In this document: positions 22,401 through 32,399 of the stretch, one piece after another | Numbering within the stretch: the stretch's first letter is position 1 | Layout: each line of letters begins with the position of its first letter | DNA from: Asterias rubens | Taxonomy: Eukaryota; Echinodermata; Asteroidea; Forcipulatida; Asteriidae | NCBI RefSeq assembly: GCF_902459465.1 | Contig: NC_047076.1 | Location: 5,593,488 to 5,657,487, forward strand | DNA length: 64,000 bases | Reading direction: 5' to 3' | Made by a program: the position numbers and the translations under genes | The notes under the pieces: model-generated | Databases searched by the model: none | Seen by the model: the letters and a program-made list of their open reading frames with translations, nothing else | Told to the model about the DNA's origin: nothing

Positions 22401-25400
22401 CAACAGGAGCAGTAACTCGTCCATTGCGTGTTCTGGACGAGGTGAATGTATATGCGGGGAATGTGCTTGCTTTGAAAGACCGGTATGTCGTCCTTTTTTC
22501 TTTTTCTTTTTACATCTGTAGAAACGCACTCGCTTGATATTGTTCGCAGCTTGTTGACAAGCCCTGCTTGCACTTAACTCATCATGATCATGTCTGTTTC
22601 GGGGGTTTGAATGTGTCGCTAGTTAACCTGGAGTGACTTATGAAGCAGCGGGGTTTGTTGCCTTCATTGATCTGAAAAATGGCAGACATTACATAAGACG
22701 CAGCCTGAGCACAAGTATCGTGAGCCATGGCAAAATCCTTGCCTAAGGCTGTGCTCTACCATGTTTCTATGTTACAGACGCTCAACGCCACAACTTCTTC
22801 AAGGAATCATTATGGCGTAGGCCTACCCCAAGATTAAACTATAAAAGGCCTATCTTTCATTATTACGTAAAGCCTCAAGTCCAACATTCACGAAATTAAA
22901 TCGAAGTAACTGGACAGAGAGTAGTTATATAGCATTTTCCACAACAATAAAAAGGAAGTCTTCGTTCTCAAACTTTTAGGACAAGAAAGAGGTGATATCT
23001 GGACGGTTCTGTGAGTGTGATAACTTCTCATGTGAGCGGTACAAAGGGCAACTATGTGGAGGTAAGTCGAGGATGCTTTTTACTTTCAATTGTGATTAAA
23101 CGATCGCTTATTAATTTTGTCATCTGAATGTAAACGAATCTGCCACTGTCAGGTGTGTTTTTTTATTTACTCGGTTCTTTTTTCTTCTCCAAAGGGCCCA
23201 TTCAGAAAACTTTCTGAAATTACTTAGAATGATTTTACAAAGTGAAAGTTTTTTCCACCCATTACTATGACTGTCATTTTAAAATCTGTTATATCCGCAG
23301 GGCCAGACCGAGGCCAGTGTGTATGCGATGAAAAGAGCAGACGCAGTGTTTGTAAATGCAAACCAGGTTTCAGTGGTGACGCATGCGACTGTCCCATATC
23401 AACCGCTGGATGTGTGGCTTCAAATGGGGTACGTTCTTAAAGACATTGGACACTAATGGTATTTGTCAAAGACTAGCCTTCACAGTTGGTGTATCTCAAC
23501 ATATGCATAAAGTAACAAACCTGTAAAAATTTGAGCCCAATCGGTCATCGAACTTGCGAGATAATAATGAAAGAAAAAAACACCCATGTCACACGAAGTT
23601 GTGTGCGTTTAGATGTTTGATTTCGAGACCTCAAGTTCTAAATCTGAGGTCTTGAAATCAAATTCGTGGAAAATTACTTCTTTTTCGAAAACTATGGCAC
23701 TTCAGAGGGAGCCGTTTCTCACAATGTTTTATACCATCAACCTCTCCCCATTACTCGTCACCAATAAAGGTTTTATGCTAATAATTATTTTGAGTAATTA
23801 CCAATAGTGTCCACTGCCTTTAATCACTGGCCAGTAAGCTTAGATTTATTTATGTTTTGTTGGGGAAAAGCAGTACAATGGTTAACGGACCTTGTCAAGC
23901 TATTACCTAACAATCTTTTTTACTGGGGTTGTTTTACTGCAAAAGAACCCTCAAACATCTGATTATAAGATACCAAAGCATGACCAAAACTGATGTGTGG
24001 CTTCAAATGGGGTGCGTTCTTAATCACTGGCTAGCAAGCTAAGATTTACAAATCTAAGACATTTTCATTCTTGAATAAAAGTACATCATTCACAATGGTA
24101 TTTTTTTAAGCTACTACTACGACAATTTTACTGTTGTTTCTAAGGCAACAAATTTACCAAAAACAGAAGAAGAAAAAACACCAACACATGACCAAAACTG
24201 ACTTTTGGTTCTTTTTACAGTGGGTCCATTTTAGCCGACGATAGACTTGATTCAAGTCCCGTTCTCATGTCAGAGGTCCTATATAGGGTGCGTTCGTTTA
24301 GCTTCCCCGGGTCGACCCCGTCGCGTGGCGTTTTTTTCTTTCCAGGACGAACGTGTGCAGATAATTACCCACGTTCGTCCTGGAAGAAAAAAAAACGCCA
24401 CACACCGGGGTAGACCCAGGGCAGCTAAACGAACGCACCCATAAGCATATCGCGCCAAATACACTACTAGCAAACAAGTCGTAAAACAGTGCGCTATCGA
24501 TTCGATAATGTGTCGACAAAACATCCCAGCCCAAAGCTTGTTGTCAAACAAGGATCGATGTTAACGCCATAACTGGATTCTAATGCAGTGACCGTTTACC
24601 TGAATTTATTTGCAGCTGATGTGTAACGCCAACGGGGTATGTGAATGCAACCGCTGCAAATGCGATGCAAACTCGCCATTTAAAGGTTCCACATGTGAAA
24701 CATGCAAGGTGAGTTCACTCGCATTCTTTAAACAAATTTAAAACTGTATAATTTTAGGGATATCAAAGTACCTTCACTTCCATTAGGTAAAGTAAATTCA
24801 CTTTCATTATGTATAGTTTTCAATAAACACTCCGTCCAACCAAGCTATATGAAAACTTATTTAATATGATGTTTGGTAACGTTCGAGTGAAATCAACAAA
24901 CATTGGTTCAAGTTTTGTACACGTCATTTACAAAAGTTCTTGCCGTCATTGCGGGTGAGGGCGCAATAGTTTTCAAGGTTTGTACAGAGACTATTTTCTC
25001 ACATTTTGAGACAATTAATGTTTCCTAGACAGACAGGTCCTGGTATGAACTTTCACATTGTTGCAGATTGAATCTTATCAATTTATTTTCGTTCACTATC
25101 AAATATTTTATGTTTGCTTTTTATAATCGATTGTTTGCAATTCCTACTCGATGTCTGCTGCCACCTAGAGACTTAAAAGTCTCACATTGCTACGTCATCT
25201 TGATCCATGGTTTTTTTGCCACTGATTCCCCCCAGACCTGCATCGGTAAATGTTCTTCTTACCGCCCCTGTGTGGAGTGTAAAATCTTCGGTAGCGATGT
25301 CATCTCGCCGGAGGAATGCGATAAGTGCACGGTGGCCGTTGTCATTGACAGCGAGCTGCCCAATGGTAAGTCATGTTAATTGTTGATTGGGCAACGCATA

Positions 25401-27096
25401 TAGTGTGTCTGACTATTGTTAGGCCTATAAGATATGAGATATAATTTGAGAGTTGAGTATTGCATTCAAATGTGATGTTTTGAGTTTTTTTATTTGATAC
25501 AACTATTTTCATTATTCGCTTGAATACTTTGTCATCCCATAACATAGTGAATGTGTCCAATCTATGCGTGTTTCCCGGCGGCTTCACCAACTGTTCAACA
25601 TCCTACAATTTTGTTTACGAGACCCTGGGCAACGGTACTGTGTTGGTTCACCTACAAGACCAACCAAGAGGTAAGGACGGGGCTGGGACACCTATAGCTG
25701 ACGCGCGATTGACGCAGTTTTAGATAGATTTAGAAGAGAACGGGAAGTTTCAAAGAGAACGGAGACAGGTTATTATGGGGTAAAAGCAGATAAGGCAATT
25801 CGGGTTCCGGGCCTCTTAACAATAAAACTAAACCTGTGAATATTTCATTTAAAAAAACAATCATGCTCTTGAGATATTGCCAATAATCCGAGCTGTTGTG
25901 TCAAAGCAGGGAATCGTCTCACAGGAACAGACAATCTGATAAATGTATTAAACAATAATTATAAGGTTTCTCAGATTCAAATTTGGGGCATATAAAACCT
26001 GCTATCTTTTAAACATAACCCCATTACATATACTTCAATATGAAATTATCCTCAAAATACTTAAATCTTTCGAAAGGTGCTGTACTTCAAGCCGAGTAAG
26101 TTTGTACTGCTATTAATTGTAATAGTGATAAACAAACGTATACCTAGTTACTGTCCTGAAATGGTCTGGGTACTTTTTACACAATGTCCACAAATTTACA
26201 TTAAACTTAAACAGTTTGAAGATAATGATAATAAAAAGCTTCCCTTAAAATATTACTTGCTGAGGTGCTGCAGTGTTGAGAAATGAGTAAAACAATGTCA
26301 CAAAAATTATTTTAGTCTCAGTTTTAGCATGTAAAAAACGTAACCAGTTATGGTATTTTACCAAAACCTACTACAACTTAATACGTTTTAACATGAAAAA
26401 TAATTTCCGTCTCACTAAGAGTAAGGACGAGTAACTCGTCCTACCTTAGGATGGGTGTAATGTGCCCTATATAGTACTCTGGTTACGGAACTAAACTCGT
26501 CCTTGTTCTAAGATTAATCCTAAGTTAGGAAGAAATCGGTGAAATCAACAGCAGGTCAACTACAAGGTCAACGACTCTCAGTCAAGTCCGGGGCAGATCA
26601 AGGAGTTTAACCCCCCCCCTTCCTCCCCGCTCACGTTCAGAGGAGACAAACTGATAAATCATTCCTCTTACCTCTTGTTTCCATTGTACAGAGTGTGATC
26701 CAAATGGAGGCGGGGGCGACAACGGTAAAACTCCCATTGCGACTGACCCTACGTCAGGCGACATTCTCATCCTCGTTCTCAGCATCGTGGGCGCCATTGT
26801 TTTCATAGGGGTCATTCTACTTATCCTGTTGAGACTTCTGACGTATCTGCACGACAAGAGAGAGTTTACTCGATTTACGAAAGAGCAACAATCGGCAGTC
26901 TGGGATGAGGTTATAATTATCATCATTAAGACGAACAAAACAATTTGGATTTGAATTATTTGATCATAAATCTGTATTTAATTTATTTCAATGTTGTCAA
27001 TCTTTATATCACTGCTTTCTCCTTTATCTACAGGCGCAAAATCCAATCTACAAGCCCTCTACGTCGACCTATGTCAACCCACTCTACGGAAAATAA
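10464..27096 (+). CDS. Integrin beta subunit, complete, 23 coding exons
   Basis: Plasma-membrane adhesion receptor subunit that pairs with an integrin alpha chain. Coding exons: 10464-10548, 11871-11986, 13209-13316, 13694-13778, 14410-14541, 15088-15184, 15815-15899, 17156-17242, 17551-17634, 17936-18016, 19141-19236, 20100-20189, 20366-20553, 20941-21025, 21635-21795, 22407-22482, 22980-23061, 23301-23428, 24616-24708, 25236-25365, 25548-25670, 26692-26909, 27034-27096. All junctions are GT-AG and in frame, giving about 830 aa (human beta-1 is 798). Visible in order: hydrophobic signal peptide (1-28); Cys-rich PSI domain from about residue 44; beta-I domain with MIDAS DLSGS (156-160), NLDSPE (247-252) and NDGECHL; hybrid domain; Cys-rich I-EGF repeats (about 474-690); beta-tail; transmembrane helix about 762-786; HDKREF; NPIY (813-816) and NPLY (825-828), which are talin/kindlin-type sites. 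The ATG starts the signal peptide. The orthology class (beta-1-like or echinoderm-specific) cannot be settled by eye. Confidence 0.96.
10570..10937 (+). mobile_element. Family A element in integrin intron 1
   Basis: The left end TTAAAGGCACTTGACACTTG is present. The right end stops at GACTGGTCTTTGAC and lacks the terminal repeat. Confidence 0.8.
11187..11574 (-). mobile_element. Family A element in integrin intron 1
   Basis: TTAA-bounded, with both inverted ends present and the central hairpin at about 11368-11409 intact. Confidence 0.9.
12011..12268 (+). repeat. Tandem array of PSI-exon tail plus splice donor in integrin intron 2
   Basis: At least four units resemble the last 30 bases of exon 2 (11957-11986) and the first intron bases: 12011-12045, 12053-12092, 12149-12190 and 12207-12247, with fragments at 12103 and 12253. 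Shared core: CCAAYRTGTGGCTGGTGYGC followed by ACARCRGGTTAGT-like sequence. The unit at 12207-12247 ends in a perfect consensus donor CAGGTAAGT (12234-12242). Confidence 0.8.
13993..14315 (+). mobile_element. Family A subfamily 2 element in integrin intron 4
   Basis: Same body order as family A but with different ends (TTAAAGGGAAGGGAACAATT / CTGTACCCTCTCTTTAA), shared with 36661-37017. The central hairpin is absent. Confidence 0.75.
14687..14831. mobile_element. Family T element with strong internal hairpin, integrin intron 5
   Basis: Ends CCATAGACCTTATCGCAAA and TTTGTGAAAAGGTCTATGG are inverted. Inside, 14718-14747 and 14756-14786 form a near-perfect stem of about 30 bp around GGTCTAGCTAGCGA / TCGCTAGCTAGACC. 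Confidence 0.75.
15352..15493. mobile_element. Family C element in integrin intron 6
   Basis: Ends GGGAGACTTTGGGACGC and GCGTCCCAAAAGTCTCCC are inverted. Inner arms read GCAGCAGACTTACCAGGTAA and TTACCTGATAAGTCTGCTGC. Confidence 0.8.
15927..16134. mobile_element. Family B element, complete, nested in family G
   Basis: Inverted ends of about 50 bp: GGGTCCAATTTCATAGAGCT and AGCTCTATGAAATTGGGCCC, continuing inward through AAATTTGCTTAGCATGAAAT on both arms. Confidence 0.85.
16310..16676 (-). mobile_element. Family A element nested in family G
   Basis: TTAA-bounded, with ends AGACAGTGGCCACTATTGGT and ACCAATAGTGTCCACTGCCT and an intact central hairpin. Confidence 0.88.
18390..18719 (+). mobile_element. 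Family J element in integrin intron 10
   Basis: Shares ordered blocks with 28288-28596 and 35577-35912: GATTTGTACACAG, GAGATTACACTGTCTAATTC, TTTATGTGGAAATTATGACA, AAAATGTCA, CCTGCCAGAAT, GTAAACAAAGTTCACATGG. The left end is decayed. Confidence 0.75.
19322..19460 (-). mobile_element. tRNA-derived SINE family 2, copy 1 (integrin intron 11)
   Basis: On the minus strand a B box (GTGGGTTCGAATCCCACCC) is followed by a body reading CCTGTGATC, CAGACCTCTGGAAAATACC, AGTATACAGTGCTTACACAC. The same order occurs at 55138-55300. Confidence 0.65.
19733..19818 (+). mobile_element. Family D fragment
   Basis: One end (GTGGTCGATTTCACAAAGAG) and TTAGGACTAGTCC repeats are present; the other end has been replaced by the LINE tail that follows. 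Confidence 0.6.
19819..20045 (+). mobile_element. LINE 3' end fragment (reverse transcriptase C-terminus)
   Basis: The reading [13 protein letters not shown], then after a frameshift [12 protein letters not shown] and stop, matches the C-terminal pattern of CR1/L2-type non-LTR reverse transcriptases (LWN-x-LP ... FK-x-x-LKTHLF). A 3' tail ending GGCCCTATAAATGTATTTAT follows. Broken and 5'-truncated. Confidence 0.6.
21343..21457. mobile_element. Family C element, diverged (integrin intron 14)
   Basis: GGGAGGCTTTGGAACGCCAA and TGGCAGCATACTTACAAGG match the left arm; GAGGTCTGCTGCCACCT is the right arm. Confidence 0.6.
22005..22128 (+). mobile_element. Retroelement relic with hammerhead-ribozyme-like core, copy 1
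   Basis: Matches 29577-29705 in inverted orientation. CTGAAGA (22017-22023), a 6 bp stem GAGCAG/CTGTTC (22025-22030, 22037-22042), then GAAACGTC (22043-22050), and TCTC/GAGA pairing as stem I (22013-22016, 22051-22054). Such cores are known from Penelope-like retroelements; no coding part is present here. One extra C (22024) departs from the consensus core. Confidence 0.45.
23437..23823 (-). mobile_element. Family A element 8 bases downstream of integrin exon 18
   Basis: TTAA-bounded, with ends AGACATTGGACACTAATGGT and CCAATAGTGTCCACTGCCT. It begins at intron position +9 of exon 18's donor. A paralogous empty site at 23993-24050 shows TTAA as the target. Confidence 0.92.
23993..24050 (+). 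repeat. Duplicate of integrin exon 18 tail and donor (family A empty site)
   Basis: GATGTGTGGCTTCAAATGGGG followed by TGCGTTCTTAATCACTGG repeats the end of exon 18 and its intron start (23409-23440), joined directly to the sequence right of the family A insertion (from 23820). It is not predicted to be spliced in. Confidence 0.85.
24286..24440. mobile_element. Family K hairpin element in integrin intron 18
   Basis: A 155 bp palindrome: GGGTGCGTTCGTTTAGCTTC / GGGCAGCTAAACGAACGCACCC at the ends and AGGACGAACGTG / CACGTTCGTCCT near the centre. A half copy lies at 43299-43376. Confidence 0.8.
26060..26400. mobile_element. Family E repeat, copy 1 (integrin intron 21)
   Basis: Shares ACACAATGTCCACAAATTTACA-type sequence, CTTCCCTTAAAATATTACTT, GCTGAGGTGCTGCAGT and GTAACCAGTTATG with 42066-42345. 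Degenerate; ends are uncertain. Confidence 0.5.
26411..26545. mobile_element. Family D element, diverged
   Basis: Contains AGGACGAGTAACTCGTCC and CTAAGTTAGGA motifs typical of family D; the ends are weak. Confidence 0.5.
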
Positions 27097-27130
27097 TGAC
27101 AGACCACCAATGGCAGTCCACGAGCACGCT

Positions 27131-27350
27131 AGCCTGAACGTCTGACGTCATTCTTCAAGGCTTGTGAATAACGCCAGAGACCGGCATCAAAAACCGGAGT
27201 GTAGTTTTACCTTTGACCTCCCTCATTTAACATAGAGATAAGCGACGTGACAGGCGGCAGTTTACTGCATGTGAAAACTCATGTCACTGCACGTATCCAA
27301 TGATATCATTGTATCCAATGGAATCACTGGATTTAGCGGTGGGGACCTGT
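27131..27350. mobile_element. Family G fragment in the integrin 3' UTR region
   Basis: It begins 34 bases after the integrin stop codon (AGCCTGAACGTCTGACGTCA) and ends near TCCAATGGAATCACTGG. Internally deleted relative to the other copies. Confidence 0.6.
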
Positions 27351-27426
27351 CTTTATCCTTGCGGATAAAGACAGGGGCCCAGTCACTACACGCACACAGG
27401 CTTTACAGAGTGTCTCTGTAATGGAA

Positions 27427-27546
27427 AACTTGCAAAGAGGGTGGCAGCAGACATTCTTTCCACCGCTCGGGTAGTTCTGATCATGTGCACATTTCAAAGA
27501 ATACTTGATTTGCCAAGTAGGTCTGCTGCCACCTAGAGACCATGCA
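27427..27546. mobile_element. Family C element
   Basis: Arms GGTGGCAGCAGACATTC and GTAGGTCTGCTGCCACC are inverted; the outer ends are degraded. Confidence 0.6.
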
Positions 27547-28287
27547 AGTGTATGTTTCTTTATTGATCACGTGAGAGTGTTTTGTGGATGCGGCAAGGAA
27601 CTTGGGATATGACGTCACAGACTAATGGCGGTCAAGGGTCACTTAGCATGGTCAGCATTAACTTTTATGTGTCAAAATGAGAGGACATGCTCGACTTGCC
27701 AACGAAATGCTGTATTAATAATAATGTTGCAATGAATGTTTTGAAATATAACAAAACTCAATCTGAAAAAAGGGTGTATTTAAAAAAAATGTCGATTGTG
27801 CCGAAGTTTCATCCCATATAAGACTGAGAACACAGTATTAGCATTGCTAACCAAAACAAACCGCTTAGCAAATGTGCGTAAGAATAGAGGCTGTTGAGAG
27901 ATATTTTTTTAATGTTGAGTAGAACCAAAGCGCTTCCTGAAGTCTTACTTTTCAGTTTATCTTTGTTTTTGGACATAGTCCGTGTAACTATAGCTGTTTG
28001 AAAACGTCAAAGAAAAAAATATTATATCATACGAGTCTAACAAAATTGTAGATAGTTAATATTACGGTCTAATCATTAATATTTTACTAATTGCCAACGC
28101 TCCTGATGTTGTTGTTTAAATTTGTATTTAAAAGTCCTTTTTATATATTTATGAAAATTAATGCCAATATTATTCTAACATTTCGGCAGCAGTGGGGGGT
28201 TTGCCTCCTTCGTGCATACAGAAAGCTAATATTATTATGTCATTGTTGTTAATGTACTAAAGGGCCTTTTCCATATATATTTTTTAT
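27547..28287. other. Gene-free AT-rich stretch downstream of integrin
   Basis: May include the end of the integrin 3' UTR. No convincing poly(A) signal and no gene seen. Confidence 0.4.
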
Positions 28288-28596
28288 TATCGACGATGTG
28301 ACCTGTGACATCACATGTTTACAAAAGAGCCACAGAGCCTGGAAACCATGCAGGCACGATTTGTACACAGAAAAAAGCCTAATGAAAGAAATCATCAAAT
28401 CGTATATTTTACGGAGATTGCACTGTCTAATTCCTAAACTTATCCAGCTTTTAAATTCATAATTCTTGGATTTATGTGGAAATTATGACACAAAATGTCA
28501 ACTTTCCCATATGACCTGTGCAGTATTGTGCCTGCCAGAATACTCAAAGAATGTACAAGGTCACTTATTGTAAACAAAGTTCACATGGTCTATATA
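28288..28596 (+). mobile_element. Family J element
   Basis: The left end ATCGACGATGTGACCTGTGA and right end GTTCACATGGTCTATATA are roughly inverted. The interior matches 35577-35912. Confidence 0.8.
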
Positions 28597-28630
28597 GGCT
28601 CATGGGTCCGGCTTGGGCTCAGGCCTCATC

Positions 28631-29203
28631 ACACTGAAAACATGGGTGTTAAAACTGTGTTTAACATAATGGTGTTAAAAATAACACCAATGTTATTGTT
28701 TTTAAAGGCAGTGGACACTATTGGTAATACTCAAAATAATTATTAGCATAAAACCCTTCTTGACAAGTAATGGGGAGAGTAATGGGGAGAGGTTGACAGT
28801 ATAAAACATTGTGAGAAACGGCTCCCTCTGAAGTGCCATAGTTTTCGAGAAAGACGTAATTTTCCACCAATTTGATTTCGAGACCTCAGATTTAGAACTT
28901 GAGGTCTCAAAATCAACCATCTGAACGCACACAACTTCGTGTGACAAGGGTGGGTTTTTTCTTTCATTATTATCTCGCAAGTTTGATGACCGATTGAGCT
29001 CAAATTTTCACAGGTTAGTTATTTTATGCATATGTTGAGATACACCAACTGTGAAGGCTAGTCTTTGACAATTACCAATAGTGCAAACTGCCTTTAACGA
29101 AATTTGTGTTATTTCAACATCCCATTGCGTACATTTTGATTGGTATCTTATACGTGACAACACCCATGGTGTTAATATATTAACACCCCAGTTGTTGCAG
29201 TGT
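28631..29203. mobile_element. Family R element split by family A
   Basis: Inverted ends ACACTGAAAACATGGGTGTT and AACACCCCAGTTGTTGCAGTGT. GGTGTTAA motifs lie near both ends; a complete family A copy occupies 28702-29097. Confidence 0.7.
28702..29097 (+). mobile_element. Family A element nested in family R
   Basis: TTAA-bounded, with ends GGCAGTGGACACTATTGGTA and TACCAATAGTGCAAACTGCC; central hairpin present. Confidence 0.9.
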
Positions 29204-29267
29204 AGCACGGTGCTACGGAACATCATCAAACGGATATGCAGAACCCGAACAGAGGTTTGGGCAAGTA

Positions 29268-29446
29268 ATACAGACCTAATATCACGCTGTCACCATCTTG
29301 GTCATGTTCCTGTTTCCATAGTTACAATAATCAATGCTTACATTCATTGCGCAAACATGGCACGAGACTATTATTTCGTCCAGCCTCAGTTTGGTGACAA
29401 TGAGTTGGATGGCCACACCGTGATAAACGTCTCACTGTATTAAATC
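29268..29446. mobile_element. Inverted-repeat element, copy 2 (first at 5856-6040)
   Basis: Shares TATCACGCTGTCACCAT, GCGCAAACATGGCACGAGAC and CACACCGTGATAAACGT with copy 1. Confidence 0.65.
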
Positions 29447-29576
29447 GAGTGGTGTTTTCCTAGTGATCTAAAAAATGTTGTGACCAATCAAAGATTCACA
29501 GCCAACGCTGCACAAACTGCAGGTGTTATCAACATTAACATCTTCTTATAAATCCTAGGGTAAGAGCTATAATGAA

Positions 29577-29705
29577 TGGTAAACTTGCGGGTATAACCAT
29601 GAGTAAGATCTCTTTTGAAGGAGTGGTGGCTCTGAAAGGAGCCGGTTTGGTCTCGACGTTTCAAACAGTATACATGTACTCAGCTTCGTCTTCAGGGCGT
29701 TAAAA
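29577..29705 (-). mobile_element. Retroelement relic with hammerhead-like core, copy 2
   Basis: On the minus strand CTGAAGACGAAGCTG, TATACTGTTTGAAACGTC and GAGACCAAACCGGCTC align with copy 1 (22005-22128). Stem II is weaker and stem I is not kept. Confidence 0.45.
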
Positions 29706-30765
29706 CGAACACCACTACAAGTTTTCTTTTGCAGAAGTTAGTGCTGCATGCGATGAACAGCTCTTTGAAATTTGGTCCACACCAAATCTCGCTTTCAATA
29801 TTCCAAAGGCCTAATTGTTGTTGTGTATGGTATATTCATTCCTCCATGGTATATTTAACCGAATGCTCAATGTGGATTAAACTGGCATTTACACTGTATA
29901 AAGATAAGGAAAAAAGTTATTTACGGGGGTGGGGGGGGGGATTTGCCTATAACATTGTTATTGCCACATGTTTTGTGGACTTATTTGGATGAAGTATTAT
30001 ACTTTCTGAGAGATCTGTCACTTGATCGATTAAATTAATACATTGTTTGACTTAATTTTAAACCTTAAATCAGGGTTAAACTGACCAGATCTGGGTCAGA
30101 AATTTCTTGCAAGTGCAGGCAGGTTTCGGGTCAATGCTAAACTATATTTAGATTTTGTATACAATCCAAGAGGCTTACGTCATCTATGGATGACTTCACA
30201 AGGCCTTTTCGAAACCTCGACTTTGGCTCCATGTAGCTTTACTAGCTCCGTCTACGAATCGGCGATGGCGAGGCAGAAGGGCCACTCGACGTATAGTTAA
30301 AACCTTTGTTTCGAAAAGGCTCGTGTATTTATTGACTTTGGCTGAGAACATTGACTACGGGCTTTTTGTGTACTTATAACTCGCGCCTTTCTCAATTATT
30401 ATAGATGGGTAGTCATTACTCTTCAAGTATATTTATATTTAATTACTGTTATAATTTATAAAGTTTTGTACTTTAGAGATCAGCTAATAAAGAGGTTTTT
30501 TTAAAGCTGTCTTTCTCGCAATTTTTCTATTTCAAAATTTAAGCAGAGGCCCGCGTTTAGTTCATATAGCAACTTTATTGTCCGATCATATTAGTCAGTC
30601 CTGTTGACAATTAAAGTCACCTGGAAATAGAATTGTTTTTCTTTCAAACATAAGAGTATATGCTAACGAACAATAGAACAATTTTTTAGTAATTGTGTGT
30701 CACGATTTATATGTTTAAAAAATATGTAAAGTTGTTTTTGGGGGGCTGACTCCGCCTACACCTTT
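29706..30765. other. Gene-free stretch
   Basis: Contains a short fold-back near 30204-30330 (CCTTTTCGAAACCTCG / TTTGTTTCGAAAAGG) and a G-run at 29928-29940. No exon seen. Confidence 0.5.
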
Positions 30766-30767
30766 TA

Positions 30768-30994
30768 TGACGTCAATCGAGGCAGACTTTGCCTGCAATG
30801 CGTATAGTAAACACACGTGCAAAGTACATGTCGTGAGTTGGTACATTTCAAAAAGTGTTTTTTCTGCATTCAGCAGCAATACACCTGGTCGGTTTTTTTT
30901 TTAAACGTACAAACTCACGACTTGGTCCGTACATGTACTTTGCAATTGTGTTTACTCTACGCATTACAGGCAAAGTCTGCCTCGATTGACGTCA
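30768..30994. mobile_element. Family L palindromic element
   Basis: Arms of about 75 bp: TGACGTCAATCGAGGCAGAC ... GCAAAGTACATGT on the left and ACATGTACTTTGCA ... GTCTGCCTCGATTGACGTCA on the right. Confidence 0.75.
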
Positions 30995-31159
30995 CGAACA
31001 GCGCCCTCTCGGGTCGGGGTCTACTCTTAAATTTGTAAATAACATAAGAACTGATTTTTAAAAACCTTAGTTAACTGTTTATTCACATTCCACTCATCAA
31101 AACACATATATTAGTCACAAAAGCTTTATTTTGAAGAAAAAAAAAACTTCCAGGTGACT

Positions 31160-31538
31160 TTAAAGACACTGGGCACTATTGGTAATTGTCAAAGACCAGT
31201 CTTCTCACTTGGTGTATCTCAACATATACATAAAATAACCAACCTGTGAAAATTTGAGCTCAATTGGTCATCGAAGTTGCGAGATAATAATGAAAGAAAG
31301 AACACCCTTGTCACACGAAGTTGTGTGCTTTCAGATAATTGATTTCGATACCTCAAATTCTAAACTTGAGGTCTCGAAATCAAATTCGTGGAGAGTTACT
31401 TCTTTCTCGAAAACTACGCCACTTCAAAGGGAGCCGTTTCTCACAATGTTTTATTCTACCAACCTCTACCCATTACCAAGTAAGGTTTTGTGCTACTAAT
31501 TATTGTGAGTAATTACCAATAGTGTCCACTGCCTTTAA
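31160..31538 (-). mobile_element. Family A element
   Basis: TTAA-bounded, with inverted ends AGACACTGGGCACTATTGG / CCAATAGTGTCCACTGCC; central hairpin intact apart from one change. Confidence 0.88.
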
Positions 31539-31689
31539 ACAAACATTCAATCAGAACACATCCAAGAATCATGCATTATATTTTGTCCCATTGAAAAGAA
31601 AGTGGCAACATTATATCGAGTAGGGAGCCTACAAAAGGGCTGACCTACATAAATATCGTGTTTGCTGTAAAATAATTTCCAGGCAATTT

Positions 31690-31856
31690 ATAATAATATT
31701 TTGATGACCAATTAAGCCAAATTAATGTTCATGGTTTGTTATTGCATTTCTACTTCCATGGTTATTGAATGCATATGTTGGGATACACCGAGCGAGAATA
31801 CTGGTCGTACCACTGGGCAATTAATGGACAATTACCAAAAGTATAACCTGCCTTTA
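31690..31856 (+). mobile_element. Family A right-half remnant
   Basis: TTTGATGACCAATTAAGCC, GCATATGTTGGGATACACC and GAGAATACTGGTC keep family order; the end is diverged. Confidence 0.55.
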
Positions 31857-32399
31857 CAACCTTTGATTGATGTAGACACTTACGAGTGGCTCTACAACTA
31901 CATGTACCAACATGGCTGCTCGGTGCACTGATTCGGGGCACCGATTTGTGACCAGGTACCCCACCCACCCCCACCCCACACAGCATCTCCAAGAGAAACA
32001 ACAACATGAATCTGTGAAGTTCGTGGGCAATTATTTCATTCACCAGCTATTATTTCATTCGTGGTTCGTGCCAATGTCTGTTTACCTACCGTCGTTTTTT
32101 TTTTTGACAAACAGTGAGTTCATACGTGGTGGCTTTGAATGATGACTGTTATTTTAAACCATAAATTCTACACCTTTTCGAAACCCAACAGCGTGAAAGT
32201 GTTCATTACGAACCCTTGACTCGAGTAGCTTATCTACTTATGGCAAAACGTAAGGTGACTAGAATACAGGCTCACACACAGTCATGGTTATGGCCTACAA
32301 GTATCTTTACCATGTAGTTACAAACAACATTGACGATGTTTATGGTGATGACATTCATCATCTTAATTTGGTTAAACCAATCTCACAACATCGGTAAAC
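31857..32399. other. Gene-free stretch
   Basis: C-rich (31959-31978) and T-run segments; no gene or named repeat seen. Confidence 0.45.

Noticed and set aside
29081..29443. 120-codon plus-strand frame
   Set aside because: Spans the border of family R and a second inverted-repeat element; its peptide overlaps a repeat also present at 5.9 kb.
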